Source: Streptomyces filipinensis (GTDB taxonomy: Bacteria > Actinomycetota > Actinomycetes > Streptomycetales > Streptomycetaceae). From it: a stretch of 64,000 bases of DNA. Made by a program: the position numbers and the translations under genes. Below are positions 25,937 through 32,852 of this stretch, in pieces (within the stretch, counting starts at the first letter, position 1; every line of letters begins with the position of its first letter). The DNA lies in NCBI RefSeq assembly GCF_014649495.1, contig NZ_BMTD01000006.1:1-64000 (forward strand), written 5' to 3'. The notes under the pieces were generated by a model that saw only the letters and a list, made by a program, of their open reading frames with translations, did not search any database and had not been told where the DNA came from.

Positions 25937-26469
25937 GTCTGCCCGGGGCCGACGAACTCTTCCGTACGACAGGGGGGATGGCACTTCAGCCGTCGACTCC
26001 CCGGCGCGCGGCCAACGGTGAGGCCCGGGTGCCGGCTCCCGCGGGGGAGAGCGACGACATGGCCGCCGGCGAGGACGCACCGCAGTCGGTGCCCGTCCAG
26101 GGCGGCGACGGAGAGGGCGCGGAGCACGCCGCGGCGGAGGCGGAACCCGCCGACGCCGGCGAGTCCCGCACCCGGCCGTCCCGGCGGCAGGCGGCGCAGG
26201 AAGGTTCTGGCGCCGCTCAGCCGCGCAAGCGGGGGCGGGCGGCGTCGCGGCGGCCCAGCGGGCGCGAGCGGCACGACGAGAAGATCACGGTGTATGTCTC
26301 GGCCGAGGAGCTGATGGACCTGGAGCACGCCCGTCTGGTGCTCCGGGGCGAGCACGGGCTCGCGGTCGACCGCGGGCGGATCGTGCGGGAGGCGGTGGCC
26401 GTGGTCCTGGCCGACCTGGAGTCCCGCGGGGACGCGAGCATCCTGGTACGGCGGCTGCGGGGGCGGTAG
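25921..26469 (+). CDS. Ribbon-helix-helix (RHH) domain protein coupled to ParA
   Basis: A 182-residue protein. The first 115 residues are disordered, with an acidic Glu/Ala stretch and then a basic Arg-rich stretch. Residues about 120-172 read as an RHH unit: strand KITVYVS, helix AEELMDLEHARLVLRGEHG, then DRGRIVREAVAVVLADLE. RHH proteins bind DNA as dimers. The GTG at 25921 has GGAGG ten bases upstream and overlaps the ParA stop by 16 bp. A GTG at 25933 would give a GTGA overlap. The tight coupling suggests that it is the DNA-binding partner of this ParA, comparable to the RHH-type ParB proteins of type Ib plasmid partition systems. That role is inferred. Confidence 0.75.
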   Translation: MSRRVSLPGADELFRTTGGMALQPSTPRRAANGEARVPAPAGESDDMAAGEDAPQSVPVQGGDGEGAEHAAAEAEPADAGESRTRPSRRQAAQEGSGAAQPRKRGRAASRRPSGRERHDEKITVYVSAEELMDLEHARLVLRGEHGLAVDRGRIVREAVAVVLADLESRGDASILVRRLRGR

Positions 26470-26487
26470 GGGTAGCCTGCGGGGGCT

Positions 26488-27552
26488 ATGACCTCGAAGG
26501 ACGTTCCCCTCCCCGGCACCGGAGCCGGCCGTCGGCGTGCGTTGGGGCGGGGCCCGGGGGTCTCGCCGGTCGAGGTCGCGGGCCCGGCTGAGCCCGGTGG
26601 CGCGGAACCGGACGAGGCGCCCGGCGCGGTGCCGGAGGAGCCCGCGGTACCCGAGGAGCCCGCGGTACCTGAAGAGTCCACGGTTGCCGAAGAGCCCGCG
26701 GTTGCCGGGCCCTCTGCGGTTCCCGGGCCCGGAGAACCCCGTGACGGCGTCTTCAAGGTCCGGCTCGCCAACTTCGAGGGCCCCTTCGACCTCCTCCTCC
26801 AGCTGATCTCCAAGCACAAGATGGACGTCACCGAGGTGGCCCTCTCCAAGGTCACCGACGAGTTCATGGCGCACATCCGGGCCATGGGCCCCGACTGGGA
26901 CCTCGACCAGACGACCGAGTTCCTCGTCGTCGCCGCCACGCTGCTGGACCTGAAGGCGGCCCGGCTGCTGCCCGCCGCCGAGGTCGAGGACGAGGCCGAC
27001 CTCGCGCTGCTGGAGGCCCGCGACCTGCTGTTCGCGCGGCTGCTGCAGTACCGCGCGTACAAACAGATCGCCGACATCTTCAACCAGCGCCTCGACGACG
27101 AGGCCCGCCGCCGGCCCCGTACCGTCGGCCTGGAACCGCACCACGCCGAGCTGCTGCCCGAGGTCGTCATCACCATCGGCCCCGAGGGCTTCGCCCGACT
27201 CGCGGTCAAGGCGATGCAGCCCAAGCCCAAGCCCCGGGTCTACGTCGACCACATCCACGCCCCGCTGGTCAGCGTGCAGGAGCAGGCCCGGTTCGTCGTG
27301 ACCAGGCTCAGGGAACTGGGCGAGGCGAGCTTTAGGGTGCTGGTCGAGGACACCGGGGACACCCTCACCGTCGTGGCCCGGTTCCTCGCCCTGCTGGAGC
27401 TGTACCGCGAGAAGGCCGTCGCCCTGGAGCAGGAGACCGCGCTCGGGGAGCTGCTCGTGCGCTGGACCGGCGGGGACGCGGACACGGCACCGATGGTCAC
27501 CGACGAGTTCGACCGGCCGCCCGAGCCGCCCAAGGAGGAGAAGAAGCCATGA
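26488..27552 (+). CDS. scpA: Segregation and condensation protein A
   Basis: A 354-residue kleisin subunit of the SMC-ScpAB condensin. The kleisin core starts near residue 88 with FKVRLANFEGPFDLLLQLI, which is highly conserved, followed by the helix KMDVTEVALSKVTDEF. The C-terminal winged helix (around SFRVLVEDTGDTLTVVARFLALLELYR) binds the SMC head. The N-terminal 87 residues are an extra disordered extension carrying hexapeptide repeats. The ATG at 26488 lies 18 bases after the RHH gene, and the stop overlaps the scpB start (ATGA). Confidence 0.93.
   Translation: MTSKDVPLPGTGAGRRRALGRGPGVSPVEVAGPAEPGGAEPDEAPGAVPEEPAVPEEPAVPEESTVAEEPAVAGPSAVPGPGEPRDGVFKVRLANFEGPFDLLLQLISKHKMDVTEVALSKVTDEFMAHIRAMGPDWDLDQTTEFLVVAATLLDLKAARLLPAAEVEDEADLALLEARDLLFARLLQYRAYKQIADIFNQRLDDEARRRPRTVGLEPHHAELLPEVVITIGPEGFARLAVKAMQPKPKPRVYVDHIHAPLVSVQEQARFVVTRLRELGEASFRVLVEDTGDTLTVVARFLALLELYREKAVALEQETALGELLVRWTGGDADTAPMVTDEFDRPPEPPKEEKKP
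26629..26736 (+). repeat. 18-bp tandem repeat array in scpA
   Basis: Six imperfect 18-bp units encode the hexapeptides VPEEPA, VPEEPA, VPEEST, VAEEPA, VAGPSA and VPGPGE (residues 48-83 of ScpA). The array is in frame and sits in a disordered extension before the kleisin core, so copy-number change would be tolerated. Confidence 0.8.
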
Positions 27553-28199
27553 GCGAGCAGACCACGGAGGTACCGGCCGGGCTGCGGTCCGTGGCCGGTC
27601 TCGACCTCAAGCCCGCCCTGGAGGCGATGCTCATGGTCGTGGACGAGCCCGCGACCGAGGAGCACCTGGCGAAGCTGCTGGAGTGGCCGAGACGCCAGGT
27701 GGCGGACGCACTGCGGGAACTGGCCGACGAGTACGCCGTGCAGGGCCGCGGCTTCGAGCTGCGGTTCGTCGCCGGCGGCTGGCGTTTCTACACCCGCGCC
27801 GCGTACGCGCCGGCCGTCGAGCGGCTGGTCCTGGACGGCCAGACCGCCCGCCTCACCCAGGCGGCACTGGAGACCCTCGCGGTGGTCGCCTATCGCCAGC
27901 CGGTCAGCCGCAGCCGCGTCTCCGCCGTACGCGGAGTCAACTGCGACGGCGTGATGCGCACCCTGCTGCAGCGCGGTCTGGTCGAGGAGGCGGGCACGGA
28001 ACCCGAAACAGGTGCGATCCTGTACAGGACGACGAACTACTTCCTGGAGCGGATGGGCCTGCGTGGCCTGGACGAGCTTCCGGAGCTCGCGCCCTTCCTC
28101 CCGGAGGCGGAGGCGATCGAGGCCGAGACCCAGGAGGGAGTCCCGTCGTTCGATCCGGACGCGCCCGACGCGCCCGGTGTTGAGGACGCAGACGACTAA
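27549..28199 (+). CDS. scpB: Segregation and condensation protein B
   Basis: A 216-residue ScpB with two winged-helix domains. Key segments are LEAMLMVVDEPATEEHLAKLL (first domain) and TQAALETLAVVAYRQPVSRSRVSAVRGVNCDGVMRTLLQRGLV (second domain), both highly conserved. It dimerises and binds ScpA in the SMC complex. It overlaps scpA by four bases (ATGA), so the two are made in a fixed ratio. The C-terminal tail after residue 180 is acidic and Pro-rich. Confidence 0.93.
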   Translation: MSEQTTEVPAGLRSVAGLDLKPALEAMLMVVDEPATEEHLAKLLEWPRRQVADALRELADEYAVQGRGFELRFVAGGWRFYTRAAYAPAVERLVLDGQTARLTQAALETLAVVAYRQPVSRSRVSAVRGVNCDGVMRTLLQRGLVEEAGTEPETGAILYRTTNYFLERMGLRGLDELPELAPFLPEAEAIEAETQEGVPSFDPDAPDAPGVEDADD

Positions 28200-28211
28200 G
28201 ACGGAACTTTG

Positions 28212-29276
28212 ATGCGAAGCAGCGGCAGCGGAAAGAGCGGCGGACGCGGTAACCACCGCGGTGCCGGCAACAACAGGGACGAGCGGCAGGGGCAGGGCCG
28301 TCCCCGCAAGCCCCGCCCCGAGGAGCGCCGCTACGACGTGGGCCCCGGCGCCTCCCAGGACGGCCCCAAGTCCGGGCGCGGCGGCAGCGCGCGCGGCGGC
28401 GCCAAGGGCGGCCCGAAGAAGCCCCAGCAGGGGCGCGGGCGTACCGCTCCGGCGCGCTCGCGGGAGTACGAGACGCGCGCCGAGGAGCGCAACCGGGAGC
28501 GCTACGAGGGCAAGAAGGACATCAAGCTGCCCAAGACCTTCCCGGGCGCCGAGCAGGAGGGCGAGCGGCTGCAGAAGGTCCTCGCGCGGGCGGGCTACGG
28601 CTCGCGGCGGGCCTGCGAGGAGCTGATCGAGCAGGCGAGGGTCGAGATCAACGGCGAGATCGTGCTGGAGCAGGGCCGACGGGTCGATCCGGAGAAGGAC
28701 GAGGTCAAGGTCGACGGCCTGACGGTCGCCACGCAGTCGTACCAGTTCTTCTCGCTGAACAAGCCCGCCGGTGTCGTCTCCACGATGGAGGACCCGGAGG
28801 GGCGCCAGTGCCTCGGGGACTACGTCACCAACCGCGAGACCCGGCTCTTCCACGTCGGCCGGCTGGACACCGAGACCGAGGGCGTCATCCTCCTCACCAA
28901 CCACGGTGAGCTGGCGCACCGCCTCACGCACCCCAAGTACGGCGTGAAGAAGACCTACCTCGCGGCGATCGTCGGCCCGATCCCGCGCGACCTGGGCAAG
29001 CGTCTGAAGGACGGCATCCAGCTGGAGGACGGCTACGCGCGCGCGGACCACTTCCGGGTGGTCGAGCAGACCGGCAAGAACTACCTGGTCGAGGTGACCC
29101 TGCACGAGGGCCGCAAGCACATCGTGCGCCGGATGCTGGCGGAGGCCGGCTTCCCGGTCGAGAAGCTGGTGCGCACCTCCTTCGGCCCGATCACCCTCGG
29201 CGACCAGAAGTCGGGCTGGCTGCGGCGCCTGTCGAACACCGAGGTCGGCATGCTGATGAAGGAAGTCGACCTCTAA
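28212..29276 (+). CDS. rluB: Ribosomal large subunit pseudouridine synthase, RluB/RsuA family
   Basis: A 354-residue enzyme that isomerises uridine in rRNA. Residues 1 to about 110 form a basic Gly/Arg/Lys-rich extension. The S4 domain follows (RLQKVLARAGYGSRRACEELI), then the RsuA-type catalytic domain with VGRLDTETEGVILLTNHGEL, where the Asp is the catalytic residue. The 23S target U2605 is the RluB precedent, but the exact site is not provable here. The ATG at 28212 lies 12 bases after the scpB stop. The scpA-scpB-rluB order is conserved in actinobacteria. Confidence 0.92.
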   Translation: MRSSGSGKSGGRGNHRGAGNNRDERQGQGRPRKPRPEERRYDVGPGASQDGPKSGRGGSARGGAKGGPKKPQQGRGRTAPARSREYETRAEERNRERYEGKKDIKLPKTFPGAEQEGERLQKVLARAGYGSRRACEELIEQARVEINGEIVLEQGRRVDPEKDEVKVDGLTVATQSYQFFSLNKPAGVVSTMEDPEGRQCLGDYVTNRETRLFHVGRLDTETEGVILLTNHGELAHRLTHPKYGVKKTYLAAIVGPIPRDLGKRLKDGIQLEDGYARADHFRVVEQTGKNYLVEVTLHEGRKHIVRRMLAEAGFPVEKLVRTSFGPITLGDQKSGWLRRLSNTEVGMLMKEVDL

Positions 29277-29290
29277 ACCGCCTTGCTGTG

Positions 29291-29339
29291 ATCACCATCC
29301 CCGCTTATTGTCAGAGTGACGATAAAAGGGGATGGTGAT
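29291..29339. promoter_or_regulatory. 49-nt concentric palindrome over the DraG start codon
   Basis: Outer arms ATCACCATCCCC (29291-29302) and GGGGATGGTGAT (29328-29339) are perfect. Inner arms TTATTGTCA (29305-29313) and TGACGATAA (29317-29325) match at 8 of 9, with a G-U pair in RNA. Both share the same centre, GAG. The ATG at 29332 lies in the right outer arm. It could sequester the start codon, act as the rluB terminator, or serve as an operator. Confidence 0.8.
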
Positions 29340-30351
29340 TCGCGTGTCCGAACGCGCCGCAACGGGAGCACTCCTCGGCCTCGCCCTCGGCGACGCCCTC
29401 GGCTTTCCGGCCGAGTTCCACGACGTGCCGCAGATCCTCGCCACGTGGGGGCCCTGGCGTGAGATGGAGCTGCCGGGACGCGCCCGCGTCTCCGACGACA
29501 CGCAGATGACCCTGGCCCTCGGGCGCGCCCTGCGGACCGCCATGGAGCGCGGAGCCCTCGCCCCGAAGCGGCTGGAGCGGCCGCTGCGCGAGGAGTTCGT
29601 GGACTGGTACCACTCGCCGGAGAACAACCGCGCCCCGGGCCGTACCTGCCTGACCGCGTGCGCCTTGCTGAAGGAGGACGGCCGGGCCTGGCAGGACGCC
29701 AGCCAGATCGGCTCCAAGGGCTGCGGCGCCAACATGCGGGTCGCGCCGATCGGGCTCGTCCCCGGCCTGAGTGACGAACAGCGGTCCGGCGCCGCCCAGT
29801 TGCAGTCCGCCCTCACCCACGGCCACCCCACCGCGCTCGCCGCCTCCGACCTCACCGCGCACGCCGTCCGTCTGCTCGCCCAGGGCGCCGACCCGGTCGG
29901 ACTCGTCGGACAGCTGCGCTCGTACGCGCTCGACCACCGGACCCGGTACGACCGCACCTGGCTCGGCGACCTGTGGACCCGGTCCCAGGACCCCAGCCCC
30001 GAGCACTTCGTCGCACGCGGCTGGGACGAGTGCCTGGCGGTCCTGGAGCGGCTCCAGGAGGCCGTGCGGACCGTCTCGCCGGAGACCGACCCGTGCCTGG
30101 CCACCGGAGCGGGCTGGATCGCCGAGGAGGCCTTCGCCACCGGGCTGCTGTGCTTCCTGCTCTTCCCCGACGAGCCCGTCACCGCCCTGCGCCGGGCCGC
30201 CTGCTCCTCCGGCGACTCCGACTCCATCGCCTGCCTCACCGGCGCCTTCGCGGGCGCCTGGCTGGGCGCGGACGCCTGGCCGGCCGACTGGGCCGCGCGG
30301 ATCGAGCACCGGGAGGACCTGTTGGCGCTGGGCGCACTCTGGGACGCTTAG
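29332..30351 (+). CDS. ADP-ribosylglycohydrolase (DraG family)
   Basis: A 339-residue DraG-type hydrolase. Metal-binding signatures are visible: GLALGDALGFPAEF at the N-terminus, SDDTQMTLAL (about residues 48-57), and ACSSGDSDSIACLTGAFAGAWLG near the C-terminus, which supply the Asp/Thr ligands for two Mg ions. The family removes ADP-ribose from modified arginine or other acceptors, or hydrolyses ADP-ribosyl nucleic acid ends. The ATG at 29332 lies inside a large hairpin, and a GTG at 29344 just outside it is the alternative start. The next gene, an RlaP-like nucleotidyltransferase, follows after four bases, so the two form an operon. Confidence 0.88.
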   Translation: MVIRVSERAATGALLGLALGDALGFPAEFHDVPQILATWGPWREMELPGRARVSDDTQMTLALGRALRTAMERGALAPKRLERPLREEFVDWYHSPENNRAPGRTCLTACALLKEDGRAWQDASQIGSKGCGANMRVAPIGLVPGLSDEQRSGAAQLQSALTHGHPTALAASDLTAHAVRLLAQGADPVGLVGQLRSYALDHRTRYDRTWLGDLWTRSQDPSPEHFVARGWDECLAVLERLQEAVRTVSPETDPCLATGAGWIAEEAFATGLLCFLLFPDEPVTALRRAACSSGDSDSIACLTGAFAGAWLGADAWPADWAARIEHREDLLALGALWDA

Positions 30352-30355
30352 CCCC

Positions 30356-31105
30356 ATGATCGAAGATCTCGACATCGACCTCGCACCCGTGGTCGCGGAA
30401 CAGCCCGACCCCCTGCTGTTCGCGACCGTCTCCGGAGCCCATCTGTACGGCTTCCCCTCGCAGGACTCCGACGTGGACCTGCGGGGCGTCCATCTGCTTC
30501 CCGCGGCCGACCTCGTCGGACTGCGCGAGCCGGAGGAGACCCGCTCACGGACCTGGGTGCGCTACGGCGTCGAGCTGGACCTCGTCACCCACGACCTGCG
30601 CAAGTTCGTCCGGCTGATGCTGCGCCGCAACGGCTATGTCCTGGAGCAGCTCCTCTCGCCCCTGGTCGTGCGGACCACCGAGGCGCACCGCGAGCTGGCC
30701 GCGCTCGTGCCCGGCGTCCTCACCGGCCACCACGCCCACCACTACCGGGGCTTCGCGCTGACACAGTGGCGGCTGTTCGAGAAGACCGGCGAACTCAAGC
30801 CGCTGCTCTACACGTTCCGGGTGCTGCTCACCGGCATCCACCTCATGCGCAGCGGCGAGGTCCAGGCCCACCTGCCCACGCTCCTGGAGCTGGTCGGCGC
30901 ACCGGGCTACGTGCCGGACCTCATAGCGGCCAAGGGCGAGCGGGAGCACGGGGCGGCCGGCATCGAGCACGCGCACGTGGCGGCCGACGTGGAGCGGCTG
31001 CACACCCTGCTCGACGAGGCCCAGGCCGCCTCATCCCTGCCGGAGGCGCCCACCGCGTACGACGCCCTGCACGACTTCGTCATACGGCTCCGTCTGCACG
31101 GCTGA
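30356..31105 (+). CDS. RlaP-like nucleotidyltransferase (COG3541/YcgL type), copy 1
   Basis: A 249-residue protein of the DNA polymerase beta-like nucleotidyltransferase superfamily. Near residue 27 the active-site pattern SGAHLYGFPSQDSDVDLRG gives the GS-like loop and the two metal-binding aspartates. A third acidic position lies in GVELDLVTHDLRKF. The rest is helical (HHAHHYRGFALTQWRLF). This family (COG3541, called RlaP by Burroughs and Aravind) is found with DraG-type hydrolases and RNA ligases in RNA-repair operons. The ATG at 30356 follows the DraG stop by four bases. Its 3' end overlaps the converging second copy by 75 bp. The biochemical role is unproven. Confidence 0.8.
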   Translation: MIEDLDIDLAPVVAEQPDPLLFATVSGAHLYGFPSQDSDVDLRGVHLLPAADLVGLREPEETRSRTWVRYGVELDLVTHDLRKFVRLMLRRNGYVLEQLLSPLVVRTTEAHRELAALVPGVLTGHHAHHYRGFALTQWRLFEKTGELKPLLYTFRVLLTGIHLMRSGEVQAHLPTLLELVGAPGYVPDLIAAKGEREHGAAGIEHAHVAADVERLHTLLDEAQAASSLPEAPTAYDALHDFVIRLRLHG

Positions 31106-31807
31106 GTCCCCGGGGCAGGCGTGCGCCCGCACGGCTGAGTCCCGGCGTGCCCGGAACAGGAAGTCGGCCACGCGTGCGTGGTCCGGCTCCGCCGGCAGCG
31201 GGGTGTGGTCCAGGGCCCGCTCCGTCTCCGCCCCCAGCCGGGCCATCCACGCCTCGACGCCGGCCCAGGGGAGCTCGCCCCGCTTCACCGCGAGCAGCGG
31301 CTCCCGCTGGTCACCGACCTCGATCCGCAGCTCGCCGGTGCGCAGCAGGTCGCGGGCGGACATCAGCAGACGCAGCAGGTGCATGGCGTGCTTCCAGCGC
31401 GGGGCGCCCGTCGTGCGGACGTCGGCGTCGAGCTTCCTGCGCTGGCCGAGGGCGTAGCGCGTGAAGGTGCCGTAGACCTGCCGGGAGAGGAAGGCGTCGC
31501 GCAGGGACAGCAGCTCCCGGCCGGTGTCGTCCATGCGCTCCACGAGCGGGGAGTGCAGGCACTCCAGGATGTTCGGATTGCCCCGCAGCGCCAGCTCGCA
31601 GAACCGCTCCAGTTCCCAGGAGAACTGCTCCTCGCCCGGCCCCTCCACATGCGTCGGCGGCTTCTCGAACCGCCAGTACAGGAAGGTGGGGGCGAGGAAC
31701 ACGCCCCGCCGGTCGGTGTCGCTCGTGTCCGTCGCCAGACCGAAGGCCCGGGAACCCATGACACAGGCGTAGACGGTGTGGTCGCGTACCAGGGTCTCGG
31801 GCTGCAT
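31031..31807 (-). CDS. RlaP-like nucleotidyltransferase (COG3541/YcgL type), copy 2
   Basis: A second member of the same family, 258 residues, converging on copy 1. The active site reads VMGSRAFGLATDTSDTDRRG (residues 16-35), with the GS loop and two aspartates intact. NPNILECLHSPL and the helix KHAMHLLRLLMSARDLL are also shared with the family. The last 25 or so residues are encoded antisense to copy 1 and include a repeated SAV unit that stems from a 33-bp direct repeat. The start ATG at 31807 follows the Rieske gene by 22 bp. No good Shine-Dalgarno sequence is seen, and a -10-like TACGCT ends six bases upstream, so an extra leaderless transcript is possible. Confidence 0.78.
   Translation of the reverse strand: MQPETLVRDHTVYACVMGSRAFGLATDTSDTDRRGVFLAPTFLYWRFEKPPTHVEGPGEEQFSWELERFCELALRGNPNILECLHSPLVERMDDTGRELLSLRDAFLSRQVYGTFTRYALGQRRKLDADVRTTGAPRWKHAMHLLRLLMSARDLLRTGELRIEVGDQREPLLAVKRGELPWAGVEAWMARLGAETERALDHTPLPAEPDHARVADFLFRARRDSAVRAHACPGDSAVQTEPYDEVVQGVVRGGRLRQG
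31096..31143. repeat. 33-bp direct duplication at the copy 1/copy 2 overlap
   Basis: GCACGGCTGAGTCCC occurs at 31096-31110 and 31129-31143. The first copy carries the TGA of the plus-strand gene. On the minus strand it adds 11 codons in frame. Confidence 0.75.
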
Positions 31808-31829
31808 GCCGGGAGCGTACGCGGCCCCC

Positions 31830-32312
31830 TCAGCTCAGGTGGATCGAATTCGCCTCCACCGTGATCGACTTCTGCGGAAGCGGCTTGGTCGCGGGGCCGT
31901 GGGCCACCGCGCCGTCGGCGATGTGGAACTTGCTGCCGTGACAGGGGCAGTCGATCGTGCCGTCCGCGACCGTGCCGACCGTGCAGCCCATGTGGGTGCA
32001 GATCGCCGAGAAGGCCTTGAACTCGCCCTTCTTCGGCTGGGTGACGACGACCTTCTGTTCCTTGAAGATCTTCCCGCCCCCCTCCGGGATGTCACTCGTC
32101 TGCGCCAGATCCTTCCCGTGGGAGGAGCCGGAGACCGGTGCCCCGGAGCCCGGGGAGGTGGGGGCCGGGGAGGCGGGCGCCGGAGACGAGGGCTTCGCGG
32201 ACGACGCCACCGGGGAACTCTTGCCGTTGCTGCCGCCGCATCCCACGCATCCCGCGGCGAGCGCCGCCGCGCCCGTCGCCAAAGCCGTGCGCCGCGTCGC
32301 GGGCTGGTTCAT
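31830..32312 (-). CDS. Rieske [2Fe-2S] lipoprotein
   Basis: A 160-residue secreted protein. The N-terminus has twin arginines ([17 protein letters not shown]) followed by a lipobox-like AAGC, so export by Tat and lipid anchoring are expected. A Ser/Pro/Ala-rich linker covers residues 25-65. The Rieske domain contains CTHMGC and CPCHGSKF, supplying the two Cys and two His of the cluster. Such stand-alone proteins transfer electrons outside the cytoplasmic membrane, with unknown partners. I start at the ATG at 32312 because the longer frame up to 32378 lacks a signal peptide at its front. It is upstream of RlaP-like copy 2 in the same direction. Confidence 0.88.
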   Translation of the reverse strand: MNQPATRRTALATGAAALAAGCVGCGGSNGKSSPVASSAKPSSPAPASPAPTSPGSGAPVSGSSHGKDLAQTSDIPEGGGKIFKEQKVVVTQPKKGEFKAFSAICTHMGCTVGTVADGTIDCPCHGSKFHIADGAVAHGPATKPLPQKSITVEANSIHLS

Positions 32313-32362
32313 GTCACCACTCCGTACAGACGTTGGAGGACAGGGTCCGTTGAAGAACAAAG

Positions 32363-32390
32363 GGCTGAACCGGTGCATACCGGATCAGCC
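32363..32390. promoter_or_regulatory. Near-perfect inverted repeat in the Rieske/aroH divergent region
   Basis: GGCTGA-A-CCGGT, loop GCAT, ACCGG-A-TCAGCC: 11 of 12 pairs match, with only an A-A mismatch. It lies 100 bp upstream of aroH and 50 bp upstream of the Rieske start, over a possible -10 region of an aroH promoter (TTGAAG at 32350). It fits an operator or a leader hairpin. Confidence 0.6.
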
Positions 32391-32489
32391 GCATCGTCTC
32401 AGCGATCGGGCGCCGTGCGCCGTGTCCGCGCGGGCTGACTACGCTGGACGGACCAAGAACAGATCCGCACGTCAGCAGGGAGCAGCGCC

Positions 32490-32852
32490 GTGGCGGTACG
32501 AGCGGTCCGGGGGGCCGTCCAACTGGAGCGGGACGAGGCCGGACACATGGACGAGCAGGTCGGAGCCCTGCTCACCGCGGTCCTGGAGCGGAACGGGCTG
32601 ACCACCGACGACCTGATCAGCATCTGGTTCACGGCCACCCCCGACCTGCACAGCGACTTCCCGGCCGCGGCCGCCCGCAAGCTCGGCATCGTCGACGTGC
32701 CCCTGATCTGCGCGCAGGAGCTGGACATCGAGGGCGCCATGCCCCGGGTCGTGCGGATCCTCGCGCACATCGAGTCGGACAGGCCCCGCGCCGACATCAG
32801 CCACGTCTACCTCGGTGCCGCGGCCGCCCTGCGCAAGGACATCGCCCAGTGA
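32490..32852 (+). CDS. aroH: Chorismate mutase, AroH type
   Basis: A 120-residue monofunctional chorismate mutase of the Bacillus AroH fold, which converts chorismate to prephenate in tyrosine and phenylalanine synthesis. The start AVRAVRGAVQLERDE carries the conserved Arg (R7). SIWFTATPDLHSDFPAAAARKLG and the loop VPLICAQELDIEGAMPRVVRIL are typical. The GTG at 32490 has AGGGAG upstream. Its stop overlaps the tyrA start (GTGA), which couples two consecutive pathway steps. Confidence 0.94.
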   Translation: MAVRAVRGAVQLERDEAGHMDEQVGALLTAVLERNGLTTDDLISIWFTATPDLHSDFPAAAARKLGIVDVPLICAQELDIEGAMPRVVRILAHIESDRPRADISHVYLGAAAALRKDIAQ

